Source of the DNA: an uncultured Clostridia bacterium
Lineage (GTDB): Bacteria; Bacillota; Clostridia; Lachnospirales; Anaerotignaceae
Assembly (NCBI GenBank): GCA_902477755.1
Contig: CABSIK010000002.1
Span: 62,001-126,000, forward strand
DNA length: 64,000 nucleotides
Direction of reading: 5' to 3'
Part shown: positions 8,918 to 16,524 of the stretch, piece after piece
How the letters are laid out: every line of letters begins with the position of its first letter
Numbering within the stretch: the stretch's first letter is position 1
The notes under the pieces: model-generated
What the model was told of the DNA's origin: nothing
The model's input: only the letters and a program-made list of their open reading frames with translations
The model's database searches: none
Program-made: the position numbers and the translations under genes

Positions 8918-10124
8918 AGATATAATCGCTCATGACCGGCTGGAGATTGTTTTTCAGCAGAGCATCATAAACTTCTTCCACAGATCTGCCGTCATCGATC
9001 TCGAACTGGTCATCTCCTTTCTTTTCGGTTTCTTCGGAGTGTTCCCCGATGCCGGTGCTGACACCAGCGGAAATTTTAGTGGCAGCAATATTTACCAGAT
9101 TGTCACGAACACGGGCACACTCTCTGCTGGAAATGGTGATGTTTGCAAAAGGCATGAATAGACGATAAGCGCATACCACCTGCAAAAGCTGGGTCTCGTG
9201 AACGTCCTTGGGATTGATGCGGTCATTGTTGATGATGGGGCGCAGTCTGGGACAGGAGAAAGCGATTTCTGCATGGGGATATTTCCGCTGCAGCAGATAA
9301 GCGTGATAGCCTGTTGCGAAAGCGTCCTTGCGGAAGTCGTCCAGACCCAGCAATGCGGCAAAACCAACACCACGCATACCGCCTTTCAGGGCACGTTCCT
9401 GGGCATTCAGACGGTAAGGGAAAATCCGCTTGTGTCCAGCCAGATGGAGTGTTTCGTATTTATCGGAATTGTATGTTTCCTGGAATACCGTTACATAATC
9501 GGCGCCACATTCATGGAGATATGCGTATTCGTCAGAGTTGACAGGATAAATTTCCAGACCGATGACTTTGAAATATTTCTTTGCGATTTTGCAGGCTTCC
9601 CCGATGTATTGTACTGTGGATTTGCTGCGGCTTTCTCCAGTAAGAATCAGGATTTCCTGCAAACCTGTTTTGGCGATGGCTGCCATTTCTTTGTCGATTT
9701 CTTCTTCGTTCAGCTGGGCACGGTTGATTTTGTTGTGGCAGTTGAAACCGCAGTAAATGCAGTAGTTTTCGCAGTAGTTAGCGATATAGATGGGTGTGAA
9801 CATGTATATGCTGTTGCCGAAATGCTTTCTGGTTTCCACGCGAGCTGCCTGTGCGATGTCTTCCAATAAAGGCAGAGCGGCAGGAGAGAGCAGAGCTGCA
9901 AAATCTTCAGGCGTACGGCTGTCGTGTACTAAAGCCCGACGTACATCCGCTTCTGTATATTTGTCGTAATCATAAGCTTCCATGGCTGCAACGACCTGAT
10001 CCATCACATCAGAATCCAGCACTTCCATATCAGGCAGATAGGTCATGTGGTCGATGCGGTTTTTCTTCTGGTCTTCCAGAATTTCTTCACTTAAAATACT
10101 TTCGTTCAAATGTTCCTGATTCAT
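8910..10124 (-). CDS. thiH: 2-iminoacetate synthase (tyrosine lyase), radical SAM
   Basis: 404 aa. The radical SAM cluster motif C-x3-C-x2-C is at C118/C122/C125 (C-E-N-Y-C-I-Y-C-G-F). ThiH cleaves tyrosine to dehydroglycine (2-iminoacetate) and p-cresol, supplying the glycine-derived part of the thiazole ring in anaerobes. The gene lies between thiG and thiE in the TPP-controlled operon, which separates it from its paralogue HydG encoded at 16.5 kb. It starts 13 nt after thiG. Confidence 0.93.
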   Translation of the reverse strand: MNQEHLNESILSEEILEDQKKNRIDHMTYLPDMEVLDSDVMDQVVAAMEAYDYDKYTEADVRRALVHDSRTPEDFAALLSPAALPLLEDIAQAARVETRKHFGNSIYMFTPIYIANYCENYCIYCGFNCHNKINRAQLNEEEIDKEMAAIAKTGLQEILILTGESRSKSTVQYIGEACKIAKKYFKVIGLEIYPVNSDEYAYLHECGADYVTVFQETYNSDKYETLHLAGHKRIFPYRLNAQERALKGGMRGVGFAALLGLDDFRKDAFATGYHAYLLQRKYPHAEIAFSCPRLRPIINNDRINPKDVHETQLLQVVCAYRLFMPFANITISSRECARVRDNLVNIAATKISAGVSTGIGEHSEETEKKGDDQFEIDDGRSVEEVYDALLKNNLQPVMSDYIYV

Positions 10125-10137
10125 ATCCTTTCACCTC

Positions 10138-10911
10138 TCAATCCTGCAAAAATCCTGTCAGTGGAGAAGATGCGCTGGCGCCTCTTTCAAGGGTTCTGCC
10201 AAGACCTGCCAGATAAGCGCTGCGACCTGCTTCAATGGCTTTTTTGAATGCTTCTGCCATCAATTCCACATTTCCGGCGGTAGCAACGGCGGTGTTTGCC
10301 ATGATGGCAGCGGCACCCATTTCCATGGCTTCGCAAGCCTGAGAAGGTCTGCCGATACCAGCGTCTACGATGATAGGCAGGTTCATTTCGTCAATGAGAA
10401 TCTGGATGAATTCTTTTGTGCAAAGACCTTTGTTGGAACCAATGGGAGCACCCAGAGGCATGATGCAGGCAGCACCTGCATTTGCCAGATCTCTTGCCAC
10501 ATTCAGATCGGGATACATGTAAGGCATAACGATGAAGCCATCTTTTGCCAGCATTTCTGTGGCGCGGATGGTTTCCTGATTGTCAGGCAGCAAATATTTG
10601 GAGTCACGCATGATTTCTACTTTGACAAAGTTCCCGCAGCCCAGTTCTCTGGAAAGTTTCGCAATGCGTACCGCTTCTTCTGCGTTTCTTGCGCCGGATG
10701 TATTGGGCAGCAGGGTAACGGTATCGGGGATATAGTCCAGAATGTTGGCAAGACCGCCTTCGTTGGCACGGCGTACAGCCAGTGTGATGATCTGTGCTTC
10801 GGCTTTTTCCACACAAGCCTTTACCAGATCCAGAGAAAATTTCCCGGAACCAAGGATGAAACGGGATGTAAATTCGTGTCCGCCTAAAATGAGTTTGTCA
10901 TTGTTCTGCAT
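10138..10911 (-). CDS. thiG: Thiazole synthase
   Basis: 257 aa from the chosen ATG (start M-Q-N-N-D-K-L-I-L-G-G). A TIM-barrel enzyme that builds thiazole phosphate from deoxyxylulose phosphate, iminoacetate and ThiS thiocarboxylate. Family features include G-S-G-K-F near the start, the lysine strand N-F-V-K-V-E-I, and the phosphate-binding end with A-G-I-G-R-P-S. An upstream in-frame ATG at 10935 would add eight residues without a good site, while GAAGGA precedes 10911. It sits between thiF and thiH. Confidence 0.93.
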   Translation of the reverse strand: MQNNDKLILGGHEFTSRFILGSGKFSLDLVKACVEKAEAQIITLAVRRANEGGLANILDYIPDTVTLLPNTSGARNAEEAVRIAKLSRELGCGNFVKVEIMRDSKYLLPDNQETIRATEMLAKDGFIVMPYMYPDLNVARDLANAGAACIMPLGAPIGSNKGLCTKEFIQILIDEMNLPIIVDAGIGRPSQACEAMEMGAAAIMANTAVATAGNVELMAEAFKKAIEAGRSAYLAGLGRTLERGASASSPLTGFLQD

Positions 10912-10944
10912 GATAAAATTCCTTCTTTCTTCCAAAATCAGATA

Positions 10945-11586
10945 TTATACGGTTTCTTCGCCCAGAAGCAAACGGGCGATCATATTGGATTCATGGGCAG
11001 CGCAGAGGGCCGCTCTGGGTGCCATGAGACATTGTCCATGGGCAATATCGGTGGTTTCGTCGCCGCAGAGATAAAAATTGCTGCCAATCTTTCGGGTATG
11101 GATGGTGTTGCTGCTGCCGAAGCCTGCCATGCCGGAAGCGCAGACCAGTTTTTTCTGGGGAAAACATTCCAATACGCCGTTGACGAACATGGCTTTTGTT
11201 TCTGCGTTGTCAAAGGCTTCGCAGATGATGTCTGCATCAGCAAAAAGGGTTTTCAGATTTTCACTGGTCACTTTTACGCAATCTGTGGTGATGTCCAGAT
11301 ATGGGTTGATCTGGAGCAGCTGTTCTTTCAGAGCATCTGTTTTATACATGCCCACATGGCGCAGCAAATATTGCTGGCGATTCAGATTGGTCAGGTCTAC
11401 ACGATCAAAGTCAATGAGGTGCAGATGTCCAACCCCAAGGCGTGTCAATGCAAAGGCAACATTGGAACCAAGTCCACCAAGCCCGGCAATGGCAACGTGT
11501 CCGGCATCCAGCTTTTCCTGATAGGCTGCTGTGTGGCGTTCCACCAATGCTTCATAGATTTCTGTTTTCGTAAATGGGTGCATCAT
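10945..11586 (-). CDS. thiF: ThiS adenylyltransferase
   Basis: 213 aa, the short clostridial ThiF type within the E1/MoeB superfamily. The nucleotide loop A-I-A-G-L-G-G-L-G-S-N is at about 32-42, followed by the acidic strand L-I-D-F-D and the R-Q-Q-Y motif. It adenylates the C-terminal Gly-Gly of ThiS to prepare sulfur transfer. The start is ATGATG, so the first or second Met may be used. The ATG overlaps the thiS stop. The CxxC zinc pairs of longer MoeB-like forms are not obvious, in line with the short type. Confidence 0.9.
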   Translation of the reverse strand: MMHPFTKTEIYEALVERHTAAYQEKLDAGHVAIAGLGGLGSNVAFALTRLGVGHLHLIDFDRVDLTNLNRQQYLLRHVGMYKTDALKEQLLQINPYLDITTDCVKVTSENLKTLFADADIICEAFDNAETKAMFVNGVLECFPQKKLVCASGMAGFGSSNTIHTRKIGSNFYLCGDETTDIAHGQCLMAPRAALCAAHESNMIARLLLGEETV

Positions 11587-11783
11587 CAGCCGCCTCCTAC
11601 AAAACTGACAATTTCGATTTTGTCGCCGTCATTGAGATATGTGGTGTCATATTCGCTTTTGGGCAGGATTTCTCCGTTTTTTTCCACTGCGATATATGTC
11701 CGGCGATAGTTGTTTTCGTCCAGGTATTCGCCAAGGGTTTTGGGTGCGGATAGGGTCAATGTTTTTCCGTTAATGGTGATCAT
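11586..11783 (-). CDS. thiS: Sulfur carrier protein ThiS
   Basis: 65 aa ubiquitin-like protein ending V-G-G-G; the terminal Gly-Gly is the site of adenylation and thiocarboxylation. It begins M-I-T-I-N-G-K, a common ThiS start, after a GGAAAGGAGG site. It is the first gene of the thi operon and lies downstream of the TPP riboswitch and a second attenuator-like hairpin. Confidence 0.93.
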   Translation of the reverse strand: MITINGKTLTLSAPKTLGEYLDENNYRRTYIAVEKNGEILPKSEYDTTYLNDGDKIEIVSFVGGG

Positions 11784-11812
11784 TCAGAAGCCTCCTTTCC
11801 GGCGGCGGCAAG

Positions 11813-11873
11813 AAAAAAGAGCTCACAAAGAAATACACCCGTGGTGGTGCACCCCTTCATGAACTCTTGTTCA
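11813..11873 (-). promoter_or_regulatory. Second attenuator-like hairpin in the thi leader
   Basis: Read on the minus strand, AAGAGTTCA (plus 11860-11868) can pair over nine positions with TGAGCTCTT (plus 11817-11825), followed at once by six T: an intrinsic terminator with a GC-rich insert in its loop. The same GTTCA can instead pair with TGAAC just upstream (TGAAC-AAGA-GTTCA, plus 11860-11873), so two exclusive folds exist. It lies between the riboswitch terminator and thiS. Confidence 0.6.
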
Positions 11874-11933
11874 CTCTCAACGCTGCCAATATTCTGTTTC
11901 CGTAAAAAGTTCTGTCTTTGGCTGTCTGTACGC

Positions 11934-11963
11934 AATAAAAATGGGAGATGCCAAACATCTCCC
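11934..11963 (-). terminator. Terminator of the TPP riboswitch expression platform
   Basis: On the minus strand, an 8-bp stem GGGAGATG / CATCTCCC with loop TTTGG is followed by ATTTTTATT. It lies directly 3' of the aptamer, where a thiamine-pyrophosphate-bound fold would favour termination. Confidence 0.85.
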
Positions 11964-11977
11964 GAAAATTCATTCAA

Positions 11978-12063
11978 TGGTTTCCTACGTTGGCATTATC
12001 CAAATCAGGTGTAAGGGTCGAAGCAAAACTTCCTCTCAGCCCAATGCATTGAGCTCCCCTGTT
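11978..12063 (-). promoter_or_regulatory. TPP (thiamine pyrophosphate) riboswitch aptamer
   Basis: On the minus strand the conserved thi-box elements occur in order: a GGGGAGC start, GCTGAGAGG, GACCCTTACACCTGAT, and TGGATAATGCCAACGTAGG. These match the THI element consensus. The aptamer lies between a strong promoter and thiS, and would switch the whole thiSFGHE operon off when thiamine pyrophosphate is plentiful. Confidence 0.96.
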
Positions 12064-12079
12064 TTCTTTTTACGAGAAC

Positions 12080-12108
12080 AGTATAAACATCAATTCCGAA
12101 AATGTCAA
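12080..12108 (-). promoter_or_regulatory. Promoter of the thi operon
   Basis: Minus strand TTGACA (plus 12103-12108), 17-bp spacer, TATACT (plus 12080-12085). A near-consensus housekeeping promoter directly upstream of the riboswitch. Confidence 0.88.
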
Positions 12109-12143
12109 CAGGCAAAATGACAAAAATTACAAAATTTTCGGAA
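12094..12143. repeat. Inverted repeat between the thi and moxR-like genes
   Basis: TTCCGAAAAT (12094-12103) and ATTTTCGGAA (12134-12143) are perfect 10-bp inverted arms with centres 40 bp apart. The left arm lies inside the thi promoter spacer. It could be an operator shared by the divergent genes. Confidence 0.55.
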
Positions 12144-12201
12144 ATATGCACATATCTTTGCATGTTAAAATGAATCCATAACCAAAGAGGAGGAATTTTT
12201 T

Positions 12202-13128
12202 ATGTGGCATTTGGAAGAAGAATTACAGAAAGAAGGGGTCAGCGTCAGCCTGCTCAAGGAAATCCAGAAGTTCCGTGAAAGCCATGCTGTAGATGCTTCT
12301 GTGACAGGACGCGTACCAGTGCCCCGTTTTTTATATTATGGCAAAGAAATCTGGGAAGAAGCGGCAGCAGCGCTGTTATGTGGGGAGAATTTGCTGTTGT
12401 CCGGCCCCAAAGCAACAGGGAAAAACGTGTTGGCTGAAAATCTGGCGGCAGCATTCGGCAGACCGTCATGGGACATTTCTTTTTACGTGAATGTGGATGC
12501 CGCTTCCCTCATCGGGACAGATACATTCCGGGATAATCAGGTGGTATTTCGTGAAGGGCCTATCAGCCGTTGTGCCCACATGGGCGGTTTTGGTGTGCTG
12601 GATGAAATCAATATGGCGAAAAACGAGTCTTTGGCAGTGCTTCACGCAACATTGGACTTCCGGCGCTCCATTGATGTGCCCGGGTATGACAGAATCCCCT
12701 TGCACGAAGCAACCCGTTTTATCGCAACTATGAACTATGGCTATGCCGGCACCAGAGAATTGAATGAAGCGCTGGCATCCCGTTTTGTGGTCATCAATAT
12801 GCCGGTCATTTCTGAGGAAAACCTGCGGAAATTGCTGAAACGGGAATTTCCTGCATTGAAAGATAAATGGGCAGAACAGTTTGCCGCATTATTTAGGGAA
12901 CTGGAAACAAAATGTGATAATGCGGAAATTTCCACAAAGGCGCTGGATCTGCGTGGGCTTATGGCATCCATTCATTTGATGGAAAAAGGTCTGAAAGCTG
13001 TCCGTGCGCTGGAAATGGGTATCATCAACAAAGCCTTTGATCCCTTTGAACGGCAGTTGGTGGCAGACGCCATTGCCGCAAGGATTCCGCAGGATTTGGA
13101 CAGAGGAAAGCTGTTTGGTGATCGCTGA
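12202..13128 (+). CDS. MoxR-type AAA+ ATPase (CbbQ/NorQ-like)
   Basis: 308 aa. Walker A is G-P-K-A-T-G-K-N (about 68-75); Walker B is G-V-L-D-E-I-N (about 133-139); sensor-1 lies in F-I-A-T-M-N-Y-G, and an arginine-finger-like segment A-S-R-F-V follows. This is the MoxR group of AAA+ proteins, which act as chaperones inserting metals or remodelling metalloenzymes together with a VWA-domain protein. The VWA partner overlaps its stop by one base. AGAGGAGG precedes the ATG. The target is unknown; the neighbouring hydrogenase maturation and thi operons are suggestive only. Confidence 0.85.
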   Translation: MWHLEEELQKEGVSVSLLKEIQKFRESHAVDASVTGRVPVPRFLYYGKEIWEEAAAALLCGENLLLSGPKATGKNVLAENLAAAFGRPSWDISFYVNVDAASLIGTDTFRDNQVVFREGPISRCAHMGGFGVLDEINMAKNESLAVLHATLDFRRSIDVPGYDRIPLHEATRFIATMNYGYAGTRELNEALASRFVVINMPVISEENLRKLLKREFPALKDKWAEQFAALFRELETKCDNAEISTKALDLRGLMASIHLMEKGLKAVRALEMGIINKAFDPFERQLVADAIAARIPQDLDRGKLFGDR

Positions 13129-14846
13129 TGAAAAACAGAGAGATTACGGAGCGTCGTGCCGTCAATCAGATTTGGAATGCTGCCCAGGACTATTCCCTGC
13201 AGCCGGTATATGTTGCCTTTGATGAGGACGGCGACGCGGATTTTTATTTCAATACGGTCATTGGTGCCGTATATCATTATTTTCAGTTTGAAACGTTGGA
13301 TAAGATGTTTACCTATCTCCAGCGCAGACAGGATGGGGAACTATATGTAGAACTGCTTTGGCTTGGACTGGAAAACTGTGTATTTGGCAAAGCCAAGGAC
13401 GAACGCCCAGCTATGGCAGAGATGCGGAGAGCTTATGCAGAAAAATTTCTGGCAAGACCCAAAGACCATGTGGGGGAATCCTTGCTGTGGGATTTGAAGC
13501 GTGCCCATTGCCAGCGCATATTGGGTCAGGCAGATGATTTAGACGAAGAAAAACGGAAAATGTTGGACGCTTTGGAATTTCCTGCGGATTGTAACACAGA
13601 ACAGGTGACAGACCGCATGGATCGTCTGCTGAATCAGTATTTTTTCAAAGGACATTTCAAGGAGTTTGAGGAACTGGGCGGTCATATCAGTGATTCTCCG
13701 TTTTTCTGGCCAAAAGGCTGGGGAAAACGGGCAGGCAGTGCTTTGCGGCGTATCGACTGGGAAGGCAAAACCAAAGAGGAAAAAGATTCCCTCATGGGCA
13801 AAGCAAGAAAGCTGTATCAACGGCTGACCTTTTCCAGACCCAGTGCTAAGGTGGTGCACGCTTATGTGGAAAGCTGCTTTGGAAAATCCATGTTTTCCAC
13901 AGCGGAAGTGGCAGAAATTGAGAAAAAACTCTGCACGGAAGCCCATCGGGAATGTTTATTGCATTTTACCCGTGGTGAGTTTGTGGAAACGGGAGAACTG
14001 ACCCGAGAGGCGGCAGAACAACGGGAATTTGCTGAAAAACAGCGAGAAGCCAATGAAGCGTATTTTCAGGCAAACGAAAGCCAGACCATGCTGGCCGTCA
14101 ATAAACTGACAGAACGCATACGCAATGCCATATTATTGCAGCTGGAACCTACGGTGTACCGCACCCGGGCTGGAAATCTGTTGGCAGGGAAGGTATGGCG
14201 GAATGTGTATCTACACGATGAACGGATTTTCGAAAAAACATCAGACAGCCAGCTGGATACTTTAACGGTGGATATTTTGCTGGATGGTTCTGCTTCCCAA
14301 CGGGAACAGCAGGCAAAAGTGGCAACACAGGGCTTTATCATTGCGGAAAGCCTCACACGCTGCAACATTCCCGTCAGGGTAAGCGCTTTCAGCAGTGTCA
14401 GCGGCTGTACGGTCATGCAGGTATTACGAGATTACCATGATATTTCCAGAAATAAGGATATTCTGCATTTTCTGGCGGCTGGCTGGAACCGAGATGGCTT
14501 GGCACTGCGGGCGGCGGATTACCTTATGGAACAGGAGAGAAGCGAGCACAAAATGCTCATCATCCTTTCCGACGCCCATCCTAACGACGATCAGCCTATG
14601 CCGTCAAAAGAAGGGCTCCATCTGCCCAAAGATTACGGCGGTGAAGCCGGAGTGCAGGATGTGGCAGAAGAAGTGAGCCGTCTCAGAAGAAAAGGCATCT
14701 GGGTCATTTCTGTTTTTACGGGAAACGATCGGGATTTGCCGGCAGCCCATGAGATTTATGGCAGAGAACTGGCAAGAATCCGCTCTGTCAGTTGGTTTGC
14801 CGATACGGTAGGACGGCTGATACAGGAGAGAATCAGAGAAATGTAA
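13128..14846 (+). CDS. VWA-domain protein, partner of the MoxR-type ATPase
   Basis: 572 aa. The C-terminal third is a von Willebrand factor A domain with a MIDAS motif D-x-S-x-S as D-G-S-A-S (about 385-389), plus later T/D positions and I-I-L-S-D-A-H-P-N-D. The N-terminal two thirds are helical and charged, unlike known catalytic domains. The architecture resembles NorD/CobT/CbbO-type partners of MoxR ATPases. The start overlaps the ATPase stop (TGATG), so the two proteins are almost certainly made together. Possible roles include metal-centre insertion or enzyme reactivation; the substrate cannot be read from sequence. Confidence 0.82.
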   Translation: MKNREITERRAVNQIWNAAQDYSLQPVYVAFDEDGDADFYFNTVIGAVYHYFQFETLDKMFTYLQRRQDGELYVELLWLGLENCVFGKAKDERPAMAEMRRAYAEKFLARPKDHVGESLLWDLKRAHCQRILGQADDLDEEKRKMLDALEFPADCNTEQVTDRMDRLLNQYFFKGHFKEFEELGGHISDSPFFWPKGWGKRAGSALRRIDWEGKTKEEKDSLMGKARKLYQRLTFSRPSAKVVHAYVESCFGKSMFSTAEVAEIEKKLCTEAHRECLLHFTRGEFVETGELTREAAEQREFAEKQREANEAYFQANESQTMLAVNKLTERIRNAILLQLEPTVYRTRAGNLLAGKVWRNVYLHDERIFEKTSDSQLDTLTVDILLDGSASQREQQAKVATQGFIIAESLTRCNIPVRVSAFSSVSGCTVMQVLRDYHDISRNKDILHFLAAGWNRDGLALRAADYLMEQERSEHKMLIILSDAHPNDDQPMPSKEGLHLPKDYGGEAGVQDVAEEVSRLRRKGIWVISVFTGNDRDLPAAHEIYGRELARIRSVSWFADTVGRLIQERIREM

Positions 14847-14852
14847 AAGTGT

Positions 14853-14930
14853 AAAAAGACTGGACGATATTAGGGGTATCTTCAAAGGAAAAGATTTTCC
14901 TAAGAGGAATTTGCTTTGTCCGGTCTTTTT
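14853..14930 (+). terminator. Terminator after the VWA gene, with a repeat element in its loop
   Basis: 13-bp arms AAAAAGACTGGAC (14853-14865) and GTCCGGTCTTTTT (14918-14930). The 52-nt loop is GATA plus a 48-nt repeat copy; without that copy the hairpin would have a plain 4-nt loop. See the repeat at 14870. Confidence 0.85.
14870..14917 (+). repeat. Short copy (C) of a structured intergenic repeat
   Basis: 48 nt. Its first 15 nt (TTAGGGGTATCTTCA) match the start of the copies at 25953 and 28191 with one change each or so, and its last 23 nt or so (TTTTCCTAAGAGGAATTTGC plus TTT) match their ends. The middle of the longer element is missing. It fills the loop of a terminator exactly. Confidence 0.75.
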
Positions 14931-14965
14931 GTATGTCTGTGTGTTTTATGGGAATCATAAAGTCA

Positions 14966-14994
14966 TTGTATTACAAGAGCGGTTATGGTAGAAT
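14966..14994 (+). promoter_or_regulatory. Promoter of the hydrogenase maturation operon
   Basis: Extended -10 TGG-TAGAAT (TAGAAT at 14989-14994) with a partial -35 TTGTAT (14966-14971) and a 17-bp spacer. It would start a leader RNA of roughly 160 nt. Confidence 0.6.
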
Positions 14995-15001
14995 CAATGT
15001 G

Positions 15002-15140
15002 CAGTATATGATTTTTCATGACATATCGAACCCATGGGTTCCTGACACCAAAAAGAAATTTGCGGCGGAAGGTACAGTATGGAAATACAGGGCAGCTATG
15101 CCCTTTTTCCCGTACCTTTCGTGGTACGGTTTTTTTTATT
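15002..15140 (+). promoter_or_regulatory. Structured leader RNA with terminator, upstream of the hyd operon
   Basis: A terminator CCGTACC-TTTCGT-GGTACGG plus eight T (15110-15137) sits 25 nt before the first gene. AAGGTAC (15069-15075) can pair with GTACCTT in the terminator's left arm (15112-15118), giving an antiterminator. Upstream are a perfect 14-nt palindrome (GAACCCATGGGTTC, about 15028-15041), a GTAT-GGAA-ATAC hairpin and GGGCA-GCTA-TGCCC. This is the layout of a riboswitch or protein-controlled attenuator. I could not match it to a known class. Confidence 0.65.
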
Positions 15141-15162
15141 TGCCAATAGGAGGTATGGAAAT

Positions 15163-15429
15163 ATGGAAACAAAAAAGAATGAAAGCAGAATTGCGGTCAT
15201 TGGCATTGTTGTAGAACAAGAAGCATCTGTGGATGTGCTCAACGAAACACTCCACGAATACCGGGAATACATCATCGGCAGAATGGGCATTCCCTATCGT
15301 GAGAAAAAAGTGAATATCATCAGCATTGCCATTGATGCCCCTCAGGATAAGATTTCCGCTTTGTCCGGAAAAATCGGCAACCTGCCCGGCATCCAGTCCA
15401 AGACCGTATATTCCGGTGTGAAGGCATGA
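15163..15429 (+). CDS. TM1266-like iron-only hydrogenase system regulator
   Basis: 88 aa. The sequence R-I-A-V-I-G-I-V-V then V-N-I-I-S-I-A-I-D and K-I-G-N-L-P-G-I-Q-S-K fits the small ferredoxin-like (ACT/NikR-C-like fold) proteins that precede HydE/HydG/HydF genes and are annotated as putative hydrogenase regulators. There is no DNA-binding domain in its length. The ATG at 15163 has AGGAGG 9 nt upstream; another ATG at 15155 is out of frame. The stop overlaps the hydE start (ATGA). Confidence 0.82.
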   Translation: METKKNESRIAVIGIVVEQEASVDVLNETLHEYREYIIGRMGIPYREKKVNIISIAIDAPQDKISALSGKIGNLPGIQSKTVYSGVKA

Positions 15430-16487
15430 GTTTTGCGGCAAATTTAGCTGAAAAACTAGTCACGGAACACGATCTTTCGGAAGAAGAACTGCTCTATCTT
15501 CTGGAACATCGGCAGGAAGTGGCACCTTATATGCAGGAACAAGCCAAAAAACTTTGTCAGGAGGTTTTTGGCAAAGAAATCTATATTCGCGGATTGTTGG
15601 AAATTTCCAACATCTGCAAAAATGATTGTTATTACTGCGGCATTCGTAAAAGCAACCGAAAGGCGGAAAGATACCGTCTAACAGAAGAAGAAATTCTGGA
15701 GGCGTGCCATGCTGGTTATGCTTTGGGATTTCGCACATTTGTGCTCCAAGGCGGCGAGGATATGTGGTATGACGATGACCGTCTGTGCCATTTGGTATCT
15801 GCCATCCGAAAAAATCATCCCGACTGCGCCATTACCCTTTCTGTAGGGGAACGCAGTCGGGAAAGCTATGAAAAACTTTTTGCCGCTGGCGCCAATCGGT
15901 ATCTGCTGCGCCATGAAACAGCAACTCAATCCCATTATGCCATGCTCCATCCATCTGATATGGATTTCGCAAACCGTATGCGGTGTTTGCGGGATTTGAA
16001 GGAAATCGGCTATCAGGTGGGCTGTGGATTTATGGTAGGCTCACCCCATCAGACATTGGAACATCTGGTGAAAGACCTTCGTTTTTTAAAGGAATTTCAG
16101 CCCCACATGGTAGGCATCGGGCCTTTTCTTTCTCAGAAAGACACGCCTTTTGCCCATTATGAAAATGGTTCTGGAGAGCTGACGTTGTTTTTGCTTGCTG
16201 TCATACGTCTGCTTCTGCCGAAGGTGCTTCTGCCCTCTACAACTGCCCTGCGAACACTTTTGCCGCCGGGAATGGAATGGGGCATTGCTTATGGTGCAAA
16301 TGTCATCATGCCCAATCTTTCACCCATGGAAGCACGGAAAAAGTATACCCTTTATGACAACAAGCGCATCATGGGAACAGAAGCGGCAGAGCAGATTGAA
16401 TGGCTGAAAAAGCAGTTAGCGGATATGGGCTATACCGTTGCTGCATCCAGAGGGGACAGCCCTATGATGAAAGAACAAAATCACTGA
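15426..16487 (+). CDS. hydE: [FeFe]-hydrogenase H-cluster radical SAM maturase HydE
   Basis: 353 aa. Radical SAM motif C64-x3-C68-x2-C71 (C-K-N-D-C-Y-Y-C-G-I-R). The R-Y-R-L-T-E-E-E-I-L-E segment and the TIM-barrel layout match HydE of the BioB-like radical SAM group. HydE is thought to help make the dithiomethylamine bridge and diiron precursor of the H-cluster. It starts within the stop of the upstream gene, and hydG follows 37 nt later. BioB or PylB are alternatives on family grounds, but the hydG-hydF context settles it. Confidence 0.92.
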   Translation: MSFAANLAEKLVTEHDLSEEELLYLLEHRQEVAPYMQEQAKKLCQEVFGKEIYIRGLLEISNICKNDCYYCGIRKSNRKAERYRLTEEEILEACHAGYALGFRTFVLQGGEDMWYDDDRLCHLVSAIRKNHPDCAITLSVGERSRESYEKLFAAGANRYLLRHETATQSHYAMLHPSDMDFANRMRCLRDLKEIGYQVGCGFMVGSPHQTLEHLVKDLRFLKEFQPHMVGIGPFLSQKDTPFAHYENGSGELTLFLLAVIRLLLPKVLLPSTTALRTLLPPGMEWGIAYGANVIMPNLSPMEARKKYTLYDNKRIMGTEAAEQIEWLKKQLADMGYTVAASRGDSPMMKEQNH

Positions 16488-16524
16488 CAGGAAAGAGAAA
16501 TCTGACCTAGAAGAAAGGAAGAAA

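Noticed and set aside
11780..11977. 65-codon frame in the thi leader
   Set aside because: It runs through the riboswitch terminator and second hairpin and has a weak start. Better explained as structured RNA, although its stop overlaps the thiS ATG.
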